In this document: piece after piece, positions 41,101-50,262 of the stretch
How the letters are laid out: each line of letters begins with the position of its first letter
How positions within the stretch are numbered: position 1 is the stretch's first letter
NCBI RefSeq assembly: GCF_023554995.1
Contig: NZ_JAMJPK010000004.1
Coordinates: forward strand, 388,948-452,947
DNA from: Halomonas gemina
Lineage (GTDB): Bacteria; Pseudomonadota; Gammaproteobacteria; Pseudomonadales; Halomonadaceae
Direction of reading: 5' to 3'
DNA: 64,000 nucleotides
Notes under the pieces: generated by a model
The model's input: only the letters and a program-made list of their open reading frames with translations
Database searches by the model: none
Told to the model about the DNA's origin: nothing
Made by a program: the position numbers and the translations under genes

Positions 41101-41555
41101 GCCCGGTAACCGGCCCGCGACAGGGCGTCGCGGAACCCTTCGCGGTCCAGCGTCTGGCCGGTCTCCAGGGTCATCACGCGCCCGGCGATATACTCGACCG
41201 GCGGCAGGCGCTGCATCAAGGTGTTCATGGCCGCCAGCACGATGCCATGCTCGCCGTCCTGCAGCCGGCGCAGGGTGCGCAGCCGCTCGGAGACGATATC
41301 CTGGTGGGGCGAGAAGCTGTCGTAGGGCAGCGTCTCCCAGTCGGGGAAGGGCAGCACCGGCAGGTGGCCATAGAAGCCCAGATCACTCTCCAGGCGCTGT
41401 GCCGAGGCGGTGTCGGGGGTGATCACCAGCAGCGGGGCATCCTCGGCCAGATGGGCCAGGGCCAGGGCGGTGGCGCTGCCCGGGGGCGTCTGCCAGTAGA
41501 GAATGTCGCGAAGCCCCTGGGGGCGAGGCGGGTCGAGCGGCGAGAAGTTCGGCAT
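38106..41555 (-). CDS. mfd: Transcription-repair coupling factor Mfd
   Basis: Removes RNA polymerase stalled at DNA lesions and recruits UvrA. The 1149 residues match E. coli (1148). Order: UvrB-like N-terminal modules (FPDWETLPYDSFSPHQDIVSERL), RNA-polymerase-interacting CarD-like domain (PGAPVVHQAHGVGRYKGL), helicase motor with Walker A CGDVGFGKTEVAMRAAF and DEEHRFG, second RecA domain (IETGIDVPSANTIVIERAD), and the C-terminal TRCF domain. I took the ATG at 41555, which matches the usual start; longer frames upstream are not conserved. It is divergent from gap, as in Pseudomonas. Confidence 0.96.
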   Translation of the reverse strand: MPNFSPLDPPRPQGLRDILYWQTPPGSATALALAHLAEDAPLLVITPDTASAQRLESDLGFYGHLPVLPFPDWETLPYDSFSPHQDIVSERLRTLRRLQDGEHGIVLAAMNTLMQRLPPVEYIAGRVMTLETGQTLDREGFRDALSRAGYRAVETVYEPGEYALRGALIDLFPMGAEAPLRIDLFDDEIDTLRHFDPDTQRSRDRIARVELLPAHEYSLSRSAIACFREGFETLFDVDPRQCPLYVDALKGIPSPGLEQYLPLFFERTATLFEHLAEGTRVAMLPGVFEAAEHHWAAIESRYENLGVDPTRPLLPPHRAFVPVSEAFGAIKGHPRVALTGDADHRHAVAPATRTPPTVTVNARAKQPLSALEDFLADHPSTRVLFVAESRGRREALEETLGPLRLDLRHVQDFPAFLACGDRLAITEGEIDAGLWLTDPDLAVISETELYGEVVRQSRRRERATDDNEMAIRHLSELRPGAPVVHQAHGVGRYKGLETIEAGGQAAEFVTLEYADGARLYVPVDSLQLISRYAGADDELAPLHRLGSDQWEKARRRAAEKIRDTAAELLDIYARREAREGFACAPPDAEYARFAASFPFEETPDQRAAIQAVIGDMTAPRPMDRVVCGDVGFGKTEVAMRAAFLAVHSGRQVVVLVPTTLLARQHYENFRDRFADTAVNIELISRFTAGKGQAASLKRIEQGQADIVIGTHKLLSKSTKLPHMGLLIIDEEHRFGVAQKERLKSLRAEVDILTMTATPIPRTLNMAMSGIRDLSIIATPPARRLSVKTFVQQRDEAVIKEAILREILRGGQVYYLHNEVKTIETAAEKVRELVPDARVGVAHGQLPERSLERVMSDFYHKRFNVLVCSTIIETGIDVPSANTIVIERADKFGLAQLHQLRGRVGRSHHQAYAYLLAPPPRVMSKDAVKRLEAIAGAEDLGAGFTLASHDMEIRGAGELLGEEQSGQMEAVGYGLYMQMLDRAVTAIREGRTPNIEAPLDQGVEVSLNLPALIPDDYLHDVQQRLVMYKRIASAADEAELKELQVEMIDRFGLLPDPVKTLLRQTKLRQRAERLGITRLEAGPEKGRVIFAGQTVVDPLVLVELIQRAPEHYRLDGADTLRFEAEMEKAETRFQAVEQLLDTLNLKAEAA

Positions 41556-41646
41556 GCTATCGGTTACCCAACCGTGGTCGTGAGCGGCGTGCGTAGGTGA
41601 CGGCATCATACCAGTCCGTCGGTTTCTTGTAGTCAAACGGCCGTTC

Positions 41647-41663
41647 CTGTAATCCCCCTACAG
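41647..41663. promoter_or_regulatory. CTGTA-N7-TACAG palindrome, candidate HexR operator
   Basis: CTGTAATCCCCCTACAG lies between divergent mfd and gap, 96 bases before the gap start. It fits the TGTA-N7-TACA pattern described for HexR sites in gammaproteobacteria, and HexR commonly controls gap genes. A TGTAAT at 41648-41653 could be the -10 box, so binding would block it. HexR control is inferred, not shown. Confidence 0.45.
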
Positions 41664-41758
41664 CGGCTGCGACCATCCTGCGATTGCCCCGGCAGGTGCC
41701 GCCCCGGATAATGCCCGGGTATCCCTATCCCACTATTCTCACCAAGGAGAGGCCACCC

Positions 41759-43219
41759 GTGAGTCAGCAATCCCTCGATACCGTCTTCCAGGAATGGCAC
41801 GACAACCAGGCGATCGCCGAGCAGATGATCCCCATGGTCGGCAGCCTCTACCGCCACAACAACGTGGTGGTGACCATGTTCGGGCGTTCGCTGTTCAACC
41901 GCAGCGTGATCAGCATCCTCAAGGATCACCGTTACGTACGCAAGATCGAGGGAACCGAGCTCTCCGTGCAGGACACCTTCCCGCTGGTCAAGGCGATGAC
42001 CGAGCTCAACCTGGGGCCGGCGCATGTCGACGTAGGCAAGCTCGGCGTGGCCTACAAGGCGCACGGCGGCGACCCGGTGGCCTTCCTGCGTGACGAACTG
42101 GCCGAGATCGTCGATGGCCGCGATGCAGCCGGTCACAACGGCCAGCCCAAGGACGTGGTGCTCTACGGCTTCGGGCGCATCGGCCGGATCCTGGCCCGCG
42201 TGCTGATCGAGAAGGCCGGTGGTGGCAACCTGCTGCGTCTGCGTGCCATCGTGGTGCGTGGCCGCGGCGATATCGCCAAGGACCTCGAGAAGCGCGCCAG
42301 CCTGCTGCGCCGCGATTCGGTGCACGGCCCCTTCAACGGCACCATCAGCGTGGATGCCGAGGCGCGCACCATCACCGCCAATGGCAACGTCATCCGGGTG
42401 ATCTACGCCGACTCGCCGGCCGAGATCGACTACACCGACTACGGCATCAACAACGCCGTGGTGGTCGACAACACCGGCATCTGGCGCGACGAGGAGGGCC
42501 TTGGCCAGCATATCCAGTGCAAGGGGGTGGCCAAGGCGATCCTCACCGCGCCGGGCAAGGGCGACATCGCCAACATCGTCTACGGCATCAACCACCAGGA
42601 CATCGGCGAGCAGGATCGCATCCTCTCCGCGGCCTCGTGCACTACCAATGCCATCGTGCCGGTGCTCAAGGTGCTCAACGACGAGTTCGGCGTCGAGCAT
42701 GGCCACGTCGAGACCGTCCACTCCTACACCAACGACCAGAACCTGATCGACAACTACCACAAGGGTGACCGCCGCGGTCGCAGCGCCCCGCTCAACATGG
42801 TGCTGACCGAGACCGGCGCCGCCAAGGCGGTGGCCAAGGCCCTGCCGGAATTTGCCGGCAAGCTGACCGGTAACGCCATCCGCGTGCCCACGCCCAACGT
42901 CTCCATGGCGATCCTCAACCTGCGCCTGGAGAAGGAGACCGACGCCGAGGCGCTCAACGACTTCCTGCGCCGCATGTCCCTGGACTCGCCCTACCAGAAG
43001 CAGATCGACTATGTCGACTCGCCCGAGGTGGTCTCCACCGACTTCGTCGGCAACCGCCACGCCGGCATCGTCGACGCCAAGGCGACCATCGCCAACGGCA
43101 AGAACGCCGTGGTCTACGTCTGGTACGACAACGAGTTCGGCTACAGCTGCCAGGTGATCCGTATCCTGCAGCACGTCTCCAATGTGCACTTCCTCAAGCT
43201 CCCGCGCGCCAAGGGCTGA
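41759..43219 (+). CDS. gap: Glyceraldehyde-3-phosphate dehydrogenase, long form
   Basis: Oxidises glyceraldehyde 3-phosphate to 1,3-bisphosphoglycerate. At 486 residues it has an extra N-terminal helical region of ~125 residues before the NAD-binding LYGFGRIGRILARVLIEK. The catalytic Cys294 is in SAASCTTNAIVPVL. The C-terminal WYDNEFGYSCQV is typical. This long form, next to mfd and followed by nqrA, matches the P. aeruginosa arrangement. GTG at 41759 follows GGAGAGG. Such forms may prefer gluconeogenic use, but that is not decided here. Confidence 0.93.
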   Translation: MSQQSLDTVFQEWHDNQAIAEQMIPMVGSLYRHNNVVVTMFGRSLFNRSVISILKDHRYVRKIEGTELSVQDTFPLVKAMTELNLGPAHVDVGKLGVAYKAHGGDPVAFLRDELAEIVDGRDAAGHNGQPKDVVLYGFGRIGRILARVLIEKAGGGNLLRLRAIVVRGRGDIAKDLEKRASLLRRDSVHGPFNGTISVDAEARTITANGNVIRVIYADSPAEIDYTDYGINNAVVVDNTGIWRDEEGLGQHIQCKGVAKAILTAPGKGDIANIVYGINHQDIGEQDRILSAASCTTNAIVPVLKVLNDEFGVEHGHVETVHSYTNDQNLIDNYHKGDRRGRSAPLNMVLTETGAAKAVAKALPEFAGKLTGNAIRVPTPNVSMAILNLRLEKETDAEALNDFLRRMSLDSPYQKQIDYVDSPEVVSTDFVGNRHAGIVDAKATIANGKNAVVYVWYDNEFGYSCQVIRILQHVSNVHFLKLPRAKG

Positions 43220-43445
43220 TGCCCTTCGGGCAGCGCCAAGCGGCCAAGCGCCAAGCGCCGAGCGGCCAAGCCCCGAGCGGCCAAGCCCCGAGCCGCCAAG
43301 CTGATCCCTGACGGGCGGCAGGTGCTGAGGTAGAACGAGCCCCCACTGGATCAAGCATCCAATGGGGGCTTTGTGTTGATGCCAGGAGTGGCAGAGCCAT
43401 CATGCAGCTTGGCAGCTTGGCAGCTTGGCAGCTTGGCAGCTTGGT
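43216..43445. repeat. Composite intergenic repeat D around the gap terminator
   Basis: The block GCCCTTCGGGCAGCGCCAAG (43221-43240) is shared with repeat C. Units GGCCAAGC, GCCAAGC and CCCGAGC run to 43299. The core GCTGATCCCTGACGGGCGGC (43300-43319) plus AGGTGCTGAGG is shared with repeat B. The gap terminator, GAGCCATCAT (43394), and five GCTTGGCA-type units (43407-43445) follow. Left and right arms are reverse complements in type, so the transcript could fold into a long stem with the terminator at its tip. Confidence 0.85.
43338..43375 (+). terminator. Intrinsic terminator after gap
   Basis: A 14-bp stem with one mismatch (43338-43351 with 43357-43370, AGCCCCCA type), loop CAAGC, followed by TTGTG. 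It lies inside composite repeat D. Confidence 0.75.
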
Positions 43446-43498
43446 GGTGCGACAATTTTTCTCTTGCCCCGTATCACGCCTTGCGACCATAGGGCAGG

Positions 43499-43527
43499 TG
43501 GTCATCCCTTACGCTTCTCTTTATAAT
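43499..43527 (+). promoter_or_regulatory. Promoter of the nqr operon
   Basis: A perfect -10 box TATAAT at 43522-43527, with TGGTCA at 43499-43504 as a weak -35 at 17-bp spacing. It gives a leader of ~120 bases before nqrA. Confidence 0.6.
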
Positions 43528-43653
43528 ACGGTGGATTTTTCGGGGTGGTTCGAGCGAGCCTCGGGCCTGACTGGTAACGTACTGAAAACAGAAGAATTCG
43601 AATCCATTCGAACCCCTTTCTTCAGCTATCCGATCCATCAACTGGGCGAGACT

Positions 43654-45003
43654 ATGATCGAAGTCAAGAAAGGCCTGGATCTCCCCATCGCGGGGATGCC
43701 GGAAGCGCGTATCGAGGACGCGCGACCGGTGCGCCATGTGGCCGTCCTGGGTACCGACTATGTCGGCATGAAGCCGACCATGGAGGTCAGTGAGGGGGAC
43801 AGGGTCAAGCTGGGCCAGCTGCTCTTCACCGACAAGAAGATCGATGGGGTACGCTTCACGGCGCCGGCGGCTGGCGAGGTCGTCGCCATCAACCGTGGCG
43901 AGAAGCGCAAGCTGCTCTCGGTGGTCATCAAGGTCGACGAGACCGAGGAGGCGGTCGAGTTCACCGCCCACGGGCGCGACAAGCTCGAGGGACTCGAGCG
44001 CCAGGCCGTCGTCGACCAACTGGTCGAGTCGGGGCTGTGGACCGCGCTGCGCACGCGGCCCTACTCGCGCACCCCGGCCGTCGATAGCTCGCCGACCGAC
44101 ATCTTCGTCACGGCCATCGACACCCACCCGCTGGCCGCGAACCCTGCCGAGATCGTCAACGCGCAGGCCGAGACCTTCGAGGATGGGCTCAAGGTGCTGG
44201 CCCGCCTTACCGAGGGCAAGGTCTATCTCTGCACGGCGCCGGATGCCCGCATCCCGGGGGCCGACGTCAAGGGCGTGCAGCACGAGACCTTCGCTGGCCC
44301 GCATCCTGCCGGCCTGGTAGGTACTCATATCCACCACCTCTCGCCCGTGGCCCTGCACAAGCGCGTCTGGCACATCGGCTACCAGGACGTCATCGCCTTC
44401 GGCAAGCTGTTCGCCCAGGGTAAGCTGGACGTCAGCCGCGTGATCGCCGTGGGCGGCCCGCGTGCCGAGAACCCGCGCCTGCTGCGTACCCGCATCGGCG
44501 CCAGCACCGATGAACTGCTGGCCGGCGAAGTTGTCGACCCGGAAGACACGCGCGTGATCTCCGGCTCGGTATTTGCCGGTGCCATCTGCGAGGGCAGCCT
44601 GCGCTACCTGGGCCGTTTCCATAACCAGGTCAGCCTGCTCGAAGAGGGCAACAAGCGCGTCTGGATGGGCTGGTTGTCCCCCGGCAAGAACCGCCACTCC
44701 GTGATGGGGATCTACCTGTCGAAGATCACCGGTCTGAACCATTATGCGCCGACCACCTCGACCAACGGGTCAGAGCGCGCCATGGTGCCGGTCGGCGCGT
44801 ACGAGCAGGTAATGCCGCTGGATATCCTGCCCACTCAGCTGCTGCGCTCGCTGATCGTCGGCGACATCGAGACGGCAATGCAGCTCGGGTGTCTGGAGCT
44901 GGATGAAGAGGACCTGGCGCTGTGCACCTATGTGTGCCCCGGCAAGTACGAGTACGGTCCCATCCTGCGTGACAATCTCACCATGATTGAGAAAGAGGCC
45001 TGA
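43654..45003 (+). CDS. nqrA: Na+-translocating NADH:quinone reductase subunit A
   Basis: Peripheral cytoplasmic subunit of the Na+-pumping NADH dehydrogenase, involved in quinone binding. The 449 residues start [17 protein letters not shown] as in the family, with [19 protein letters not shown] and a C-terminal domain ending [11 protein letters not shown]. The ATG at 43654 follows GGCGAG. It opens the operon nqrABCDEF with one-base to few-base spacings. The Na+ gradient it makes powers flagella and solute uptake in salt-adapted bacteria. Confidence 0.96.
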   Translation: MIEVKKGLDLPIAGMPEARIEDARPVRHVAVLGTDYVGMKPTMEVSEGDRVKLGQLLFTDKKIDGVRFTAPAAGEVVAINRGEKRKLLSVVIKVDETEEAVEFTAHGRDKLEGLERQAVVDQLVESGLWTALRTRPYSRTPAVDSSPTDIFVTAIDTHPLAANPAEIVNAQAETFEDGLKVLARLTEGKVYLCTAPDARIPGADVKGVQHETFAGPHPAGLVGTHIHHLSPVALHKRVWHIGYQDVIAFGKLFAQGKLDVSRVIAVGGPRAENPRLLRTRIGASTDELLAGEVVDPEDTRVISGSVFAGAICEGSLRYLGRFHNQVSLLEEGNKRVWMGWLSPGKNRHSVMGIYLSKITGLNHYAPTTSTNGSERAMVPVGAYEQVMPLDILPTQLLRSLIVGDIETAMQLGCLELDEEDLALCTYVCPGKYEYGPILRDNLTMIEKEA

Positions 45004-46229
45004 TGATGGCGATTCGACAGACACTCGACAATCTCGAGCCCCACTTCCATAAGGGGGGCAAGTACGAGAAGTTCTACCCGCTCTTCGAAGCGGTTGACAC
45101 CATCTTCTACTCCCCCCCCGACGTGGCCAAGACCACCGCCCACGTGCGTGATGGCGTTGATCTCAAGCGCATCATGATCACCGTCTGGGCCTGTACCTTC
45201 CCGGCCATGTTCTTTGGCATGTGGAACGCCGGCTGGCAGGCCAACATGGCCATCGCCGAGGGCTTCAACTCCATGGGTACCTGGCGCGAGGCGATCATGA
45301 TGACGCTCGCCGGCGGCCATGACCCGGGCAGCCTATGGGCCAACTTCGTGCTCGGCGCCACCTACTTCCTGCCGATCTACCTGGTGACCTTCGTGGTCGG
45401 CGGCTTCTGGGAAGTGCTGTTCGCCATCAAGCGCGGCCACGAGGTCAACGAGGGCTTCTTCGTCACCTCCGTGCTCTATGCCCTGATCCTGCCCGCTACC
45501 ATCCCGCTGTGGCAGGTGGCACTGGGCATCACCTTCGGCGTGGTGATCGGCAAGGAGATCTTCGGTGGTACCGGCAAGAACTTCCTCAACCCGGCGCTGA
45601 CCGGTCGTGCCTTCCTCTACTTCGCCTATCCGGCACAGATCTCCGGTGACGCGATCTGGGTGGCGGCCGACGGCTATACCGGGGCAACCGCGCTCTCCAT
45701 CGCCTTCCAGGACGGCATGGCGGCCCTCTCCAGCCAGTTCAGCTGGTGGGATGCCTTCCTCGGCTTCGTGCCGGGCTCCGTGGGCGAGACCTCGACCCTG
45801 GCGATCCTGATCGGTGCGGTGGTACTGCTGTGGACCAAGATCGCCTCCTGGCGCATCGTGCTCGGTGTCTTCCTGGGCATGGTGGCGACCAGCGCGCTCT
45901 TCAACCTGATCGGCTCCGACAGCAACCCGATGTTCGCCATGCCCTGGTACTGGCACCTGGTGGTGGGCGGTTTCGCCTTCGGCATGGTGTTCATGGCGAC
46001 CGACCCGGTCTCCGCCTCCATGACCAACCAGGGCCGCCTGATCTTCGGCGCGCTCATCGGCGTCATGACGGTCTTGATCCGCGTCGTCAACCCGGCGTTC
46101 CCTGAAGGCATCATGCTGGCGATCCTGTTCGCCAACCTGTTCGCCCCGCTGATCGACAACTTCTTTATACAGGCCAACATCAAGCGCCGCTTGCAGCGCA
46201 CCGGTGTTCCGGCCGAGGAGACTGCCTGA
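45003..46229 (+). CDS. nqrB: Na+-translocating NADH:quinone reductase subunit B
   Basis: Integral membrane subunit carrying covalent FMN and riboflavin. The 408 residues have about ten membrane segments. The FMN-attachment Thr is in YTGATALS (Thr229; Thr236 in Vibrio). [20 protein letters not shown] is also conserved. Two start codons stand side by side (45003 and 45006); the first overlaps the nqrA stop by one base. GAGG lies just before them. Confidence 0.96.
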   Translation: MMAIRQTLDNLEPHFHKGGKYEKFYPLFEAVDTIFYSPPDVAKTTAHVRDGVDLKRIMITVWACTFPAMFFGMWNAGWQANMAIAEGFNSMGTWREAIMMTLAGGHDPGSLWANFVLGATYFLPIYLVTFVVGGFWEVLFAIKRGHEVNEGFFVTSVLYALILPATIPLWQVALGITFGVVIGKEIFGGTGKNFLNPALTGRAFLYFAYPAQISGDAIWVAADGYTGATALSIAFQDGMAALSSQFSWWDAFLGFVPGSVGETSTLAILIGAVVLLWTKIASWRIVLGVFLGMVATSALFNLIGSDSNPMFAMPWYWHLVVGGFAFGMVFMATDPVSASMTNQGRLIFGALIGVMTVLIRVVNPAFPEGIMLAILFANLFAPLIDNFFIQANIKRRLQRTGVPAEETA

Positions 46230-47047
46230 TGGCACAGAGCAACAACTCCATCAAGAAGATCCTGACGGTGGCGTTCGCACTTTGTATCGTGTGTTCGATC
46301 ATCGTCTCCACCGCGGCGGTGGCCCTGCGTTCGAAGCAGCAGTTCAACCAGGAGCTCGACCGCAAGTCCAACATTCTCGAGGTGGCCCAGCTCTACGAGC
46401 CCGGCATGGACGTGAACGAGACCTTCGAGTCCATGATCACGCCGCGAGTGGTGAATCTGGATACCGGTGAATACAGCGAGCAGCATGACCCGGCGACCTA
46501 CAATGCCTTCGAGGCGCGCCGCGATCCGGCCAGCGGGCGGACGCTGTCGGGGGAGAAGGATATCGCCGGTCTGACGCGTCAGGAGCTCTACAGCACCGTC
46601 TACCTGGTGGGCGACCCGGACGATCCCGAGCAGATCATCCTGCCGATTCGCGGCCAGGGCCTGTGGGGGCTGATGCGTGGCTTCCTCTCCGTGGAAGGCG
46701 ACGGCAACACCATCATCGGCATCACCTACTACGAGCACAGCGAGACCCCCGGGCTGGGCGCCGAGGTCAACAACCCGCGCTGGCAGGCCCAGTGGGAAGG
46801 CAAGGAGATCTTCGACGAGCAGGGCGAGATCGCGCCCGCGATCAGCCTGGTCAAGGGCGGCGCCGACGAGAAGACCGAGGTCGATGCCCTCTCGGGTGCC
46901 ACCCTGACCAGCAAGGGCGTGACCAACATGCTGCAGTTCTGGCTCAGCCCGGAAGGCTTCGGTGACTACCTGGCCAGGTTCCGTGCCGGGGTCGACCAGG
47001 ATGAGGTCCAGGGCACCGACGTCGAACTCGAAAGTGAAGGAGCCTGA
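46229..47047 (+). CDS. nqrC: Na+-translocating NADH:quinone reductase subunit C
   Basis: One membrane helix (about residues 12-34) and a periplasmic domain that holds a second covalent FMN. The attachment site is in [13 protein letters not shown], at Thr225, the same number as in Vibrio. It needs a flavin transferase (ApbE), which is not encoded in this window. The start overlaps the nqrB stop by one base. Confidence 0.96.
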   Translation: MAQSNNSIKKILTVAFALCIVCSIIVSTAAVALRSKQQFNQELDRKSNILEVAQLYEPGMDVNETFESMITPRVVNLDTGEYSEQHDPATYNAFEARRDPASGRTLSGEKDIAGLTRQELYSTVYLVGDPDDPEQIILPIRGQGLWGLMRGFLSVEGDGNTIIGITYYEHSETPGLGAEVNNPRWQAQWEGKEIFDEQGEIAPAISLVKGGADEKTEVDALSGATLTSKGVTNMLQFWLSPEGFGDYLARFRAGVDQDEVQGTDVELESEGA

Positions 47048-47049
47048 TC

Positions 47050-47718
47050 ATGTCTGATGTGAGCGCAAAGAGCGTCCTGACGACGCCAATCTTCAAGAAC
47101 AACCCCATCGCCCTGCAGGTGCTGGGTATCTGCTCGGCGCTGGCGGTGACCACCAGCATGAGCGTCTCGCTGGTGATGACGCTGGCGGTGATCTTCGTGA
47201 CGGCCTTCTCGAGCCTGTTCGTGTCGCTGATCCGTCACCATATCCCGTCGTCCATCCGCATCATCGTGCAGGTGACCATCATCGCCTCCCTCGTCATCGT
47301 GGTTGACCAGATCCTCAAGGCCTACGCCTACGAGATGTCCAAGCAGCTCTCGGTGTTCGTCGGGCTGATCATCACCAACTGTATCGTACTGGGTCGTGCC
47401 GAAGGCTTTGCCACCCAGAACCCCCCGGGGCTCTCCTTCCTGGATGGCATCGGTAACGGGATCGGGTACGGTTTCATCCTGATGGTCGTGGGCTTCTTCC
47501 GCGAGCTGCTCGGCGCCGGCAGCGTGTTCGGCTTCACCGTGCTGCAACCGGTGCAGGATGGTGGCTGGTACGTGCCCAACGGTCTGCTGCTGCTGCCGCC
47601 GTCGGCGTTCTTCATCATCGGCCTGATCATCTGGGTGCTGCGTGCTGTCAACCCGGAGCAGGTCGAGGAGAACGAGTTCAAGATGAAGGAAAACACCCAG
47701 CCGAAGGAGGCCGTGTAA
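47050..47718 (+). CDS. nqrD: Na+-translocating NADH:quinone reductase subunit D
   Basis: A 222-residue subunit with six membrane helices, paired in the complex with NqrE; the two together hold an intramembrane iron-sulfur centre. It has [20 protein letters not shown] and the cysteine-bearing [17 protein letters not shown]. It starts two bases after nqrC stops. Confidence 0.96.
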   Translation: MSDVSAKSVLTTPIFKNNPIALQVLGICSALAVTTSMSVSLVMTLAVIFVTAFSSLFVSLIRHHIPSSIRIIVQVTIIASLVIVVDQILKAYAYEMSKQLSVFVGLIITNCIVLGRAEGFATQNPPGLSFLDGIGNGIGYGFILMVVGFFRELLGAGSVFGFTVLQPVQDGGWYVPNGLLLLPPSAFFIIGLIIWVLRAVNPEQVEENEFKMKENTQPKEAV

Positions 47719-47719
47719 C

Positions 47720-48337
<618 letters not shown>

Positions 48338-48408
48338 GGCAGGTCGTGTTCTCCCGGCGGCCGGGCGTGCCGCTGGGGTCCAGGCAACGCAAGCAATAGG
48401 AAACCGAC

Positions 48409-49641
48409 ATGGTTGATTCAGTAGTCATCTTGCTCGGTGTGGTCATGTTCACTGTTATCGTCATCAGTCTGACGGTGGTGATCCTGGCTGCCCGCAGCAA
48501 GCTCGTCAGCAGCGGTGACGTACAGATCGAGGTCAACGAAGATCCCGATCACACCATCACCACCCAGGCCGGCGGCAAGCTGCTCAACACCCTGGCCGCC
48601 AACGGCATCTTCCTCTCCTCCGCCTGCGGCGGTGGTGGCTCCTGCGCCCAGTGCAAGTGCCGCGTGGAGGAGGGTGGCGGTGCCATCCTGCCCACCGAGG
48701 AGTCCCACTTCACTCTGCGCGAGAAGAAGGAAGGCTGGCGCCTCTCCTGCCAGGTGCCGGTCAAGCAGGACATGAAGATCGAGGTTCCGGAAGAGGTCTT
48801 CGGCGTCAAGCAGTGGGAATGCGAGGTCATCGAGAACCCCAACGTCGCCACCTTCATCAAGGAGCTCAACCTGAGGCTCCCCGAGGGCGAGGAAGTGGCC
48901 TTCCGTGCCGGCGGCTACGTGCAGCTGGTGGCACCGCCCTACGACATCTCCTTCAAGGACTTCGATATTGACGAGGAGTACCGGGGCGACTGGGAGAAGT
49001 TCGGCCTCTTCGACATCTCCCACAAGAATCCGGAGGAGGTCATCCGCGCCTACTCCATGGCGAACTATCCGGATGAGAAGGGCATCCTCAAGTTCAACAT
49101 CCGTATCGCCACGCCGCCGCCCAACACCAACCACCCGCCGGGGCTGATGTCGACCTATGTCTTCAGCCTGAAGCCGGGGGACAAGGTCACCGTGATGGGG
49201 CCCTTCGGCGAGTTCTTTGCCAAGGACACCGATGCCGAGATGATCTTCATCGGCGGCGGTGCCGGCATGGCGCCGATGCGCAGCCACATCTTCGACCAGC
49301 TCAAGCGGCTCAAGACCGACCGCAAGATCTCGTTCTGGTACGGCGCGCGCTCCTGGCGCGAGACCTTCTACAACGAGGAATATGACCAGCTGGCCGAGGA
49401 GTTCCCCAACTTCGAGTGGCACCTGGCGCTCTCCGACCCGCAGCCGGAGGACAACTGGGATGGGCCGACCGGCTTCATCCATAACGTCCTCTACGACTAT
49501 TACCTCAAGGACCATCCGGCCCCCGAGGACTGCGAGTACTACATGTGCGGGCCGCCCATGATGAACGCCTCGGCGATCAAGCTGTTGGTCGACCTGGGCG
49601 TGGAACCCGAGAACATTCTGCTGGACGACTTCGGCGGCTGA
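48409..49641 (+). CDS. nqrF: Na+-translocating NADH:quinone reductase subunit F
   Basis: NADH-oxidising subunit: one N-terminal membrane helix, a 2Fe-2S ferredoxin domain ([15 protein letters not shown] and LSCQVPV), an FAD domain with RAYSMANYP, and an NADH domain with [19 protein letters not shown]. At 410 residues it has normal length. The 71-base gap after nqrE is the longest inside the operon, and AGGAAACC precedes the ATG. Confidence 0.97.
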   Translation: MVDSVVILLGVVMFTVIVISLTVVILAARSKLVSSGDVQIEVNEDPDHTITTQAGGKLLNTLAANGIFLSSACGGGGSCAQCKCRVEEGGGAILPTEESHFTLREKKEGWRLSCQVPVKQDMKIEVPEEVFGVKQWECEVIENPNVATFIKELNLRLPEGEEVAFRAGGYVQLVAPPYDISFKDFDIDEEYRGDWEKFGLFDISHKNPEEVIRAYSMANYPDEKGILKFNIRIATPPPNTNHPPGLMSTYVFSLKPGDKVTVMGPFGEFFAKDTDAEMIFIGGGAGMAPMRSHIFDQLKRLKTDRKISFWYGARSWRETFYNEEYDQLAEEFPNFEWHLALSDPQPEDNWDGPTGFIHNVLYDYYLKDHPAPEDCEYYMCGPPMMNASAIKLLVDLGVEPENILLDDFGG

Positions 49642-49665
49642 TCTCGATCGCCGCAAGGCGACCCC

Positions 49666-49690
49666 GGGGCCGGCCGAGAGGCCGGTCCCC
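49666..49690 (+). terminator. GC-rich hairpin between nqrF and nqrM
   Basis: A 10-bp stem with one bulged T (GGGGCCGGCC with GGCCGGTCCCC) and loop GAGA, 24 bases after the nqrF stop. It lacks a T-tract, so it may only lower read-through into nqrM or protect the upstream mRNA. Confidence 0.45.
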
Positions 49691-49843
49691 CTCGATTCTG
49701 CTGCCCGACATGCCGATAGCCAGGCTCAACGCCGCCTGTCGGCATCTCAGGCACCAGATCCTCCCGCACTGTGGACCTCGAGCGCTAGCGTGTTGTCACA
49801 CAGGCAGGATGACCAACCTTTTCCGATCTCGAGGAGCGTTGCA

Positions 49844-50098
49844 ATGACAATTTACCTGGTGGTATTCGCCTTCATGCTGCTGATCGTCGCCGCCATGGCC
49901 GTGGGCGTTATCATGGGACGCAAGCCCATCGCCGGCTCCTGTGGCGGCCTCAACCAGCTCGGCATGAAGGATGGCTGTGACATCTGCGGCGGCAAGGATG
50001 AGGTCTGCGAGGAGGAGAACCGCAAGCAGGCCAGCGCGCGTCGCCGCAGCGACGAAAGCCGCGGGGCGGACCTCGGCTACGACGCCACCCGCCGCTGA
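49844..50098 (+). CDS. nqrM: Na+-NQR maturation protein NqrM
   Basis: An 84-residue protein needed to place iron in the NqrDE site. It has one N-terminal membrane helix and a cysteine cluster, GSCGGLNQLG followed by CDICGGKDEVC. GAGGAG lies upstream of the ATG at 49844. It sits ~200 bases after nqrF; in many relatives apbE lies in between, but here the gap is too short for it. Confidence 0.93.
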   Translation: MTIYLVVFAFMLLIVAAMAVGVIMGRKPIAGSCGGLNQLGMKDGCDICGGKDEVCEEENRKQASARRRSDESRGADLGYDATRR

Positions 50099-50120
50099 AG
50101 GCCGAGAAATGAACGACGAG

Positions 50121-50151
50121 GATCAAGGGCCGGCGGCTCTTGATCTTTTTT
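50121..50151 (+). terminator. Strong intrinsic terminator of the nqr operon
   Basis: GATCAAG at 50121 pairs with CTTGATC ending at 50145, with a GC-rich inner stem (about 10-11 bp in total), followed by six T or more. It lies 22 bases after the nqrM stop. Confidence 0.85.
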
Positions 50152-50167
50152 GTGGATTCGTGGATTC

Positions 50168-50230
50168 GGGGTCAGACCCTTAAGCGGCCTTTGGGATAGA
50201 ATCCCAAAGGCCGCTTAAGGGTCTGACCCC
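50168..50230. repeat. Perfect 30-bp palindrome (GGGGTCAGACCC family) before sthA
   Basis: 50168-50197 and 50201-50230 are exact reverse complements with only three bases between them (AGA). The outer end reads GGGGTCAGACCCTTAAGCGG. It ends 32 bases before the sthA ATG, so it is in or next to the sthA leader. It has the look of a REP/MITE-like mobile palindrome; related pieces are at 31453 and 38056. Confidence 0.9.
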
Positions 50231-50262
50231 AATGATGTTAGCTAGGAAAATAAGGTGGAGAA

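Noticed and set aside
39423..41600. 725-codon plus-strand frame within mfd
   Set aside because: Antisense shadow of mfd.
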